This document shows positions 57,764 through 64,000 of a stretch of DNA of 64,000 nucleotides, piece after piece. The notes under the pieces were generated by a model. The model worked only from the letters and a program-made list of their open reading frames with translations. It had not been told where the DNA came from and made no database searches. Position 1 is the stretch's first letter. Each line of letters starts with the position of its first letter. The translations under genes were made by a program, and so were the position numbers. The stretch is from Larix kaempferi (taxonomy: Eukaryota; Streptophyta; Pinopsida; Pinales; Pinaceae): assembly GCA_027924585.1 (NCBI GenBank), contig BSBM01000442.1, positions 5,580,001-5,644,000 on the forward strand, read 5' to 3'.

Positions 57764-58812
57764 GGTTTGTTGACCAATGAAGAAGAAATGGATGGATCCA
57801 AGAACATACCTTGTGGAACTTACCACAATTGCTTATGGCCACCTTGCAAATTGATGGCATTCTCCTATGTGTATATTCAAGAGTGAGATTTTGTTGCTCC
57901 AACCCAAAACGTCCTCCTCCAAGATGCCAAATTGTCCTCCTCCTACAAGACAAGATCAAGTGAAACAAGCCAAGTAAGATGATTATGAAAATGATGGAAA
58001 GATGTAATAGAAAGCATCAACTATGTCACAAAGATACAATAATGATACTCCCTGTCACCAAGATCAACCTAAGAGAGAATATGTGGATCCCTCCAACAAT
58101 AACCCTCTTCAAATCGTCCTCCTCTCCACCAATTCGGCCTCCCTGCAAGAAAACAACGTGTAGCTCCAAAATCCACAATAATACATAGAAGAGATATTGT
58201 CTACTCAAGATGCAAAAGAATCCACAAGACAAGAGAAATATGCTCCACAAAGAAGTGTTCTATTCCAGTATTCCAGAGCTCCAAAGGTGAGCTATACAAT
58301 AGGGGGTCTCCTCCTTATATAGGATAATAAAGACCAAAACCCTAGATCTCAAAACCACTTTATAAAATGAGTGGTTGAGATTAAAAGATCTCAATACATA
58401 ATCAATGGCTAAGATGAATCATAACAACATAACACATGGATCACTCAAAATAGTGATGACGTCATAGCTAGAAAGTACTCATGGAGGGTGACGTCATCCT
58501 CTAGAGGGGGCAAAAGTACATGGGCCCACCTCATATGACTAGGACATGACACATGAAGCACATGGTGGGGCTAGGAGGCATCAATCATTGCTAGTTCATC
58601 CCCATGGCACAATAAAATAATATAATATGTCCAAAATAATACAAATGATCAAATCTATCCTCAAAATCTGTGAGAGACATGCAGTAAGAGGCCTCCTGTG
58701 GCCTCTGTGGACCCCAATGACTGATGAAAACTGGCTAGAAGATGGGGGGTTCACCCTGGAAGACCTCTGTGAAGACCAAGTGCCAAAACCTTGCCTCAAT
58801 TGCCCAAATCGA
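57764..58812 (-). repeat. Family L-related LTR, minus strand, 5' part with promoter
   Basis: Read on the minus strand from 58812 down, it matches the LTR family in order. It shows CGATTTGGGCAATTGAGGCAAGG, TTGTGCCATGGGGAT, a TATA box, GGTTTTGG, CTGGAATAGAA, and two acceptor-like sites followed by GGAGG. It ends at 57764 where the older element was inserted and continues at 50671. Its first part (the LTR start) is missing at the junction with the gypsy gag near 58812. Confidence 0.78.
58313..58323 (-). promoter_or_regulatory. TATA box of minus-strand LTR
   Basis: The minus strand reads CCTATATAAGG at the place equivalent to CTATTTAAAGG in the plus-strand family members. Confidence 0.5.
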
Positions 58813-61633
58813 ATTATACATGAAGCTGTTTGCTTTATCTTTAGATGGGGATGCTGGTGACTGGTTCATCGGCTTACCAAACAACTCTTTTGCAACCTTG
58901 ACTGCTTTTAAGAATACCTTCACCAACAAGTATGGTAAGAAAAAAGAACCCCGACATCAACTTGCTTCCTTAACGAACATCAAAAGAAGTGAGATGGAAA
59001 CCATGGAAGAGTTCAATAAGAAATTCACCGACTTATCCAATGCAATCCCTACAGATTACAAGCCAACTCCACATACCATATTGGTTTATTACATTGAAGC
59101 CTTAAGTGGGGAAATGCAATATGAACTCAGAGATAAAGAGCCCACCACTCTGTTAGAAGCACAAGGAATGGCAACCAAGATAGATAAGAACATGCAGTCT
59201 TCCGGTAAGTCAAATCTGCCTGGTTATTCAAGAGCTCAAACTCCATTGAAATCAACTGAGCATAAGGATAAGGACCTTGTATCTGCTATAAAAGATTCAT
59301 ATGAGAAAAAGATGATGGATATGTGTCAGAGAATGGAAAAAGCTGAACAGAAACACGTAGCTCAAAGGAAGGAAATACAGAATAAAATCATAAACATGGA
59401 AAGAGCACATGTTCAACAGGTTCAACAGATTCAACAAACTCAACCAGTTCAAAGGAACTACCTTCCAAAGACCAACTGGCAGAAAAAGGCTCCCAACCAT
59501 GAAAAGAGGCCTCCAAATCAAATAGAGGCTGCTAACATGACTGAGGACTACATACCATTTTGTAGGGCTTGCAAAGATTTTCATGAAGAATTTACTTGCT
59601 ACTTTGCAAACTATGTACAAGAACATGGATTTCCAGAGGGTAGTACCAGTGAACCAACATCAAGAGAGCCTGAATATGTAAATACGGTAGGAGACATCCA
59701 CAACATTCCCAAAGAGAGTTGGAAACAAGCTAAACAGTACAATCAGGAGTTAGATAATATGACTAAGAACTTTGGAGAAAGACCTTCCAATGAGCAAGTC
59801 CATAATATGCAAAAGTTTAAACGGATTGGTTATCAAAGAAGAGCAAATCCTGCACCTGCCATACAACCACCAAAGGTAATAATTCCAACTAAAACAAATG
59901 ACTCTAGTAAATTGAATTTTGATTGGAGTAATTGGTTCAATACTACTAAAGTGCCTATACCTATAAATGAGCTCTATAAAATTCTTGGTCAAAAGGAAAA
60001 ACTGTTGAAAGCACTTGAAATACCCATCTCTACTTGTACTCCTACCCCTAATCCACCTACTCCTCTTACCCCTCAAACCCCTAAGAAGGTCACTTTCTCA
60101 AACACTGTGGAGCAACCTTCAACCAACTATGGCAAAACTCACGAGGATCCTCTTGTAATCTTACATACTAGGGAATCAAGAAAAGAAGCTCACCCACCTT
60201 TCTATATATCATTGATGATAGGTGACCTTCTTCTACATAATTGTATGTTGGATTCAGGATATGGTGCAAATTTAATGACTAAAAAAGTTATGCAACAGCT
60301 TAACTTGAAAACCACTAGGCCTTACCAAAATGTATGCGCCATGGATTCCAGACCTGTGAAAGCTGAAGGGATGATCGAAAACCAACCTGTTAGATTGGCT
60401 AAGTATCCGGACATCCATGTTACCATGGACATCCTTGTCATAGATGTACCAGATAAATGGGGGATGTTACTCTCCAGAAAGTGGGGTTCAACTTTGGGTG
60501 GGTCAATACAGTTAGATTGGTCTTATGCAACTATTCCAACATCCGAAGATTCACTTGTCAAACTGCACATTGAAAAGGAAAGAAGGTACCATGTTGAGAA
60601 CCCTCAAAGACCATCAAATGAATATGTCTACAACACTGATGAAATGGGAACCTATCAAATCAACTCCACCTTTCTAGATCCAATTCATGAAGAGATTAAG
60701 AATGAAAAAATAAATGAGTTGTGGAAAATGAACTTTGATGGGGCATATTCGAGAGCAAGAAAGGGGGCTGGGGTTGTCATCATTTCACCAAAGGGTAAGG
60801 TTTTCAACTTTGCTTTCAGATTAGAGTTTGAGGCAACCAACAATGTGGCAGCGTATGAGGCACTTCTACTAGGCATTGAGATAGTCAAGGACATGGGAAT
60901 CAAAATGCTAAGTATTAAAGGGGATTTTGATCTAATTGTCCAACAAATTAAGGGTCAGTTTGCATGTAAGTGTCAGAGACTTAAGAAATATAGGAATGTA
61001 ATTTGGGACACAATGGATTTTTTTTATGCCCTTAATATAGAAGCAATCCCTCGAGATCAAAATAGTGCCGCGGATAGACTTGCAATTTCAGCTTCATCAC
61101 TTCAACCATCTGACGAGATGATAGAGGGGGTTTATCCTTCGGAAATTAATTTTAGACCTTCTGTTCCTAATAATGTAGAACATTGGCAAGTTTTCAGGGA
61201 TGATGAACAAATACTAAAGTTCATTAATAACATTGATGAGTTCTTAAACTATAAAGCAAATGATCATGAAGAAGGTAAAGAGTACCAAGATGAGGGTAAC
61301 CGCTTCAATCCTGTTCCACGAGGCTTTGTTGCCTTAGAGAACATCTTTGACAGACAGGATAGAAGAAAGAGTAGTGTTGACCAAATGAAACCTGAAGAGT
61401 ACACCGAAGTCAACATTGGATCGGAAACAGAACCAAAAATAATAAAAATTGGAAAAGGTACCTCTGAAAAGGAAAGGAACAGCCTCATAAACTTGCTAGA
61501 AGAATATAGGGATATATTTGCCTTCACTTATGATGAGCTTAAAGCATATAGGGAAGATGTTTTTCAGCACACCATTCCCTTGAAACCTGAGTGTCAAAAA
61601 GGCAACCCTTCCGACAAAAACTTAGGCAAATAA
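58742..61633 (+). CDS. Gypsy gag, protease and extra RNase H polyprotein (963-codon ORF)
   Basis: The first 23 codons are antisense LTR sequence, so the true gag N-terminus is lost and the ATG is accidental. The gag domain starts near residue 24 (LYMKLFALSLDGDAGDWFIG). A coiled, Gln-rich stretch (about 170-240) and a C-x2-C-x3-H-x4-C site near residue 277 (FCRACKDFHEEFTC) follow. The aspartic protease has its DSG at residues 504-506 (NCMLDSGYGANLM). An RNase H domain covers about 660-785 with all four acidic residues: D666 (MNFDGAYS), E706 (AAYEAL), D728 (IKGDFDL) and D778 (NSAADRLA). The C-terminus (about 880-960) is the usual lead-in to RT. The frame stops at TAA 61631-61633, just before RT, which lies in another frame. 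The protein would assemble particles, process the polyprotein and degrade RNA in hybrids. Confidence 0.88.
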   Translation: MGGSPWKTSVKTKCQNLASIAQIELYMKLFALSLDGDAGDWFIGLPNNSFATLTAFKNTFTNKYGKKKEPRHQLASLTNIKRSEMETMEEFNKKFTDLSNAIPTDYKPTPHTILVYYIEALSGEMQYELRDKEPTTLLEAQGMATKIDKNMQSSGKSNLPGYSRAQTPLKSTEHKDKDLVSAIKDSYEKKMMDMCQRMEKAEQKHVAQRKEIQNKIINMERAHVQQVQQIQQTQPVQRNYLPKTNWQKKAPNHEKRPPNQIEAANMTEDYIPFCRACKDFHEEFTCYFANYVQEHGFPEGSTSEPTSREPEYVNTVGDIHNIPKESWKQAKQYNQELDNMTKNFGERPSNEQVHNMQKFKRIGYQRRANPAPAIQPPKVIIPTKTNDSSKLNFDWSNWFNTTKVPIPINELYKILGQKEKLLKALEIPISTCTPTPNPPTPLTPQTPKKVTFSNTVEQPSTNYGKTHEDPLVILHTRESRKEAHPPFYISLMIGDLLLHNCMLDSGYGANLMTKKVMQQLNLKTTRPYQNVCAMDSRPVKAEGMIENQPVRLAKYPDIHVTMDILVIDVPDKWGMLLSRKWGSTLGGSIQLDWSYATIPTSEDSLVKLHIEKERRYHVENPQRPSNEYVYNTDEMGTYQINSTFLDPIHEEIKNEKINELWKMNFDGAYSRARKGAGVVIISPKGKVFNFAFRLEFEATNNVAAYEALLLGIEIVKDMGIKMLSIKGDFDLIVQQIKGQFACKCQRLKKYRNVIWDTMDFFYALNIEAIPRDQNSAADRLAISASSLQPSDEMIEGVYPSEINFRPSVPNNVEHWQVFRDDEQILKFINNIDEFLNYKANDHEEGKEYQDEGNRFNPVPRGFVALENIFDRQDRRKSSVDQMKPEEYTEVNIGSETEPKIIKIGKGTSEKERNSLINLLEEYRDIFAFTYDELKAYREDVFQHTIPLKPECQKGNPSDKNLGK

Positions 61634-64000
61634 ATCCTAAGTTGGCCCCTATTGTCAAAAAAGAATTGGAAAAAATGTTGACAGCAGGTATTATAGCACC
61701 CACTAGACATACATCATGGTGCTCCAACTTAGTTGTGGTTAGAAAAAAGAACGGGAGCTTAAGGATATGTATAGATTTCAGAAATCTAAACATAGCATGT
61801 CAGAAAGACAATTACCCCCTCCCCAACATGGAGACCCTCCTCCAACAGGTCACTGGATCAAGCATGATCTCAATGTTGGATGGTTTTTCGGGTTATAATC
61901 AGGTAGTCATTCAAGAAGAGGATAGACACAAAACTGCTTTCACAACCCCTTGGGGAACCTTTGAGTATCTGAGAATGCCCTTTGGACTTACAAATGCTGG
62001 AGCCACTTTTCAAAGGGCCATGGATTATGCTTTCAAGGAATTGGTAGGCAAAATCATTGAGATATACCAGGATGATTTAACTGTTTTCTCAAAGGAAAGA
62101 TCCATCCATGTTGGTCATCTTAAGAAGGTTTTTGAACGATGTAGAGAGTATGGGATTTCTTTGAATCCGGTTAAGTCAGTTTTTGGTATCGAAGAGGGAA
62201 AATTTTTGGGTCACATTGTTAACAAAGACGGGGTCAAAGTTGACCCTGAAAGGATTGAGGCTATACAGAAAATTCCCCTTCCAAGTAATCTTAAGGGTCT
62301 CCAATCATTTAATGGTCATATAAATTTCATAAGGAGATTCATCCCTAACCTTGCTGAACTCATGAAACCTATGCAAGCTCTTCTAAAAAAGAATGCTAAG
62401 TTCATATGGACAAGTGAAGGAAAAAATGCCTTTGAGACCATAAAAGATGCCATCACTAGGTCACCTGTCTTAGTCAGCCCGGATCACACTAAGGATTTCA
62501 TGATTTTTTCTTTTGCCTCAGAGGATACTATTGTCGGTGTGTTACTCCAGAAGAACTTCGAAGGGTTCGAGCAACCAATTGCCTTCATGAGTAGAGCATT
62601 GCAAAATTCCGAGCTAAACTACACAATCATGGAAAAACAGGCCTATGCCTTGGTCAAATCTTTGAAACATTTCAGAACTTACATTGGCTACTCCAAAGTT
62701 ATAGGGTATGTTCCCCATGCTGCAGTGAAAGACATCCTATCCCAACAGGATTGCCTAGGAACAAGGGGCACATGGGTATCCAAGATCCAAGAATATGATC
62801 TAGAGATCAAACCTACCAAACTGATAAAAGGACAGGACCTAGCTAAAATGTTGACCCAAAAGAATGAAGAGGCTATTGATATGATCTGTGAGAACAATGG
62901 ACCTGATCCACGCATGACACCGGCATTAAGAGAACTTGATAATCATTGGTATACAGACATTATATATTTTCTATTACACTTAGGTTGCCCTGATCACCTT
63001 AAGGGACACAAGCGAAGGGCACTAAGATTAAAAGCCGCTAGGTATTGCCTCACTCAGGAAGGTTTAGGTTGGAGGAACCCAAACAGTGTAATACTTAGAT
63101 GTGTACATGAACAAGATTCTAAAAAGATCTTGACTGAATTCCATTTAGGATTTTGTGGGGGCCATTATGCAACGAATACAACTTCCCATAAGATCCTTAG
63201 AGCCGGATACTATTGGCCGACTATTTTTGCAGATGTTTACAAACATGTCAAGTACTGCCAAGAATGTCAGCTTTTTACAGGAAAACAGAAATTGGCTGCC
63301 CTTCCCCTTACACCAGTAGTTGTCATTGCCCCTTTTCAGCAATGGGGCCTTGACTTTATCGGAAAATTCAAAGACAACTCTAGCAATGGATTTTGTTGGA
63401 TTCTCACTGCAACCGACTACTTCACCAAGTGGGTAGAGGCCATACCTAGAAAAACAGCCACCGAAAAGGTTATCATAGACTTCATCGAAGACAAGATCAT
63501 CACCCGATTTGGCACCCCTTTAAAGATAACAACCGATAATGCCAAAGCCTTCAGCTCGGCAGAAATGAATGACTTCTGTTTTAAATATGGCATTGTCCTA
63601 TCTCATTCCCCTGATTATTATCCACAGGGTGATGGACTTGCTGAGTCCTCTAATAAGAACTTGATGACCATCCTAAAGAAAACTGTGGGTGACAATAAGA
63701 GATCTTGGGATAGCAAAATCAAGTATGCTCTATGGGCAGATAGGATCACCAAGAAAAACTCTACTGGAAAGACTCCTTTCGAGTTAGTATATGGTATCAC
63801 AGCAACCTTACCACTCAGCATGCAAATACCCATATTCAGGATGCTAAGTGATTATAGAACAGAAAAGTTAGAGTTGGAGGATAGGACAAATCAGATCATA
63901 GAGCTTGATGAAAGCAGAAGGACATCACTTGATAAATTGTTTAGGCATCAGGAAAGCATGAAGGGTACCTTTGACAAATCGGCCAAACCTAGAACATTCG
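61591..64000 (+). CDS. Gypsy reverse transcriptase, degenerate RNase H and integrase (runs off the window)
   Basis: The frame is open from 61591 to the window end, over 800 codons. RT has LRICIDFRNLN, MLDGFSGYNQ, FGLTNAGATFQR and the catalytic YQDD at 62065-62076. The RNase H in the normal place keeps AFMSRAL and MEKQAYALV. It has SFASE instead of the TDAS-type motif and VPHAAVKD instead of the TDH-type motif, so two catalytic Asp are gone. Integrase has the HHCC site (H 63142, H 63163, C 63156-region pair at 63256 and 63265). Its catalytic D at 63352, D at 63535 and E at 63643 have the normal 35-residue spacing. The frame overlaps the gag-protease frame by 43 bp in the -1 direction. The element inserts DNA copies into the genome. 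The 3' LTR is outside the window. Confidence 0.9.
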   Translation, partial: MSKRQPFRQKLRQINPKLAPIVKKELEKMLTAGIIAPTRHTSWCSNLVVVRKKNGSLRICIDFRNLNIACQKDNYPLPNMETLLQQVTGSSMISMLDGFSGYNQVVIQEEDRHKTAFTTPWGTFEYLRMPFGLTNAGATFQRAMDYAFKELVGKIIEIYQDDLTVFSKERSIHVGHLKKVFERCREYGISLNPVKSVFGIEEGKFLGHIVNKDGVKVDPERIEAIQKIPLPSNLKGLQSFNGHINFIRRFIPNLAELMKPMQALLKKNAKFIWTSEGKNAFETIKDAITRSPVLVSPDHTKDFMIFSFASEDTIVGVLLQKNFEGFEQPIAFMSRALQNSELNYTIMEKQAYALVKSLKHFRTYIGYSKVIGYVPHAAVKDILSQQDCLGTRGTWVSKIQEYDLEIKPTKLIKGQDLAKMLTQKNEEAIDMICENNGPDPRMTPALRELDNHWYTDIIYFLLHLGCPDHLKGHKRRALRLKAARYCLTQEGLGWRNPNSVILRCVHEQDSKKILTEFHLGFCGGHYATNTTSHKILRAGYYWPTIFADVYKHVKYCQECQLFTGKQKLAALPLTPVVVIAPFQQWGLDFIGKFKDNSSNGFCWILTATDYFTKWVEAIPRKTATEKVIIDFIEDKIITRFGTPLKITTDNAKAFSSAEMNDFCFKYGIVLSHSPDYYPQGDGLAESSNKNLMTILKKTVGDNKRSWDSKIKYALWADRITKKNSTGKTPFELVYGITATLPLSMQIPIFRMLSDYRTEKLELEDRTNQIIELDESRRTSLDKLFRHQESMKGTFDKSAKPRTF

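Noticed and set aside
61596-61625. Programmed -1 frameshift site
   Set aside because: Neither A-run fits X-XXY-YYZ in the zero frame (C-AAA-AAC and T-CAA-AAA have mismatches); a one-base deletion explains the data better.
1-64000. CRISPR arrays, rRNA, tRNA genes, bacterial operons
   Set aside because: I found no direct-repeat/spacer array, no tRNA-like cloverleaf and no ribosomal sequence; the tRNA-like strings are primer-binding sites of retroelements.

Overview
The window looks like intergenic or intronic chromatin from a seed plant with a very large, repeat-rich genome. A gymnosperm is the best guess, but the sequence does not prove it. Nearly everything that can be recognised is LTR-retrotransposon material in nested layers: Ty1/copia pieces primed by initiator tRNA-Met, Ty3/gypsy pieces primed by tRNA-Asp, solo LTRs with target-site duplications, a chromovirus fragment and a LINE fragment. 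The only host-gene signal is two or three exons of a MATE-type transporter on the minus strand near 29.3-30.0 kb.

Layout. 1-3573 is most of a long gypsy LTR (family L: ends TGTTATCAC...GTGATAACA) sitting in a broken copia RT/RNase H (3574-4560), followed by that copia's LTR, a chromovirus integrase/chromodomain fragment (5538-6095) and a minus-strand copia 3' LTR (6096-6526). 6.5-13.3 kb is non-coding: triplet repeats, an AT-rich tract, a decayed array of short GGGA...TCCC hairpin-like units (8.2-10.4 kb) and a probable minus-strand LTR. 13.3-17.3 kb is a gypsy element with a tRNA-Asp primer site and a dead ORF holding two gag domains in tandem. 17.3-18.6 kb is a copia 3' end. 18.6-28.2 kb is a minus-strand copia element whose gag-protease gene is split by two separate plus-strand solo LTRs (19267-23475 and 23921-25953), each with a target-site duplication. 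28.2-36.0 kb holds short tandem repeats, the MATE exons, a LINE endonuclease fragment and long unassigned stretches.

36034-47668 is the best element: a complete 11.6-kb LTR retrotransposon with two 4495-bp LTRs that differ at one base in my reading, a perfect GGTTC target-site duplication, a tRNA-Asp primer site and one intact 594-codon ORF. That ORF has a gag domain, a long unrecognised C-terminus and no pol. 50672-57763 is an older relative (gag plus protease, no RT) that lost its 5' LTR and had landed inside a minus-strand LTR of the same family (49948-50671 plus 57764-58812).

58813-64000 is a 5'-truncated gypsy element with gag, protease, an extra RNase H, RT, degenerate RNase H and integrase. 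It runs off the window edge. Its intact RNase H lies between protease and RT, and the RNase H in the usual place has lost catalytic residues.

How the parts relate: several gypsy elements here carry gag but no polymerase yet share leader and pre-LTR motifs, as expected of non-autonomous elements copied in trans by an element that has pol. Which element drives them is not shown by this window.
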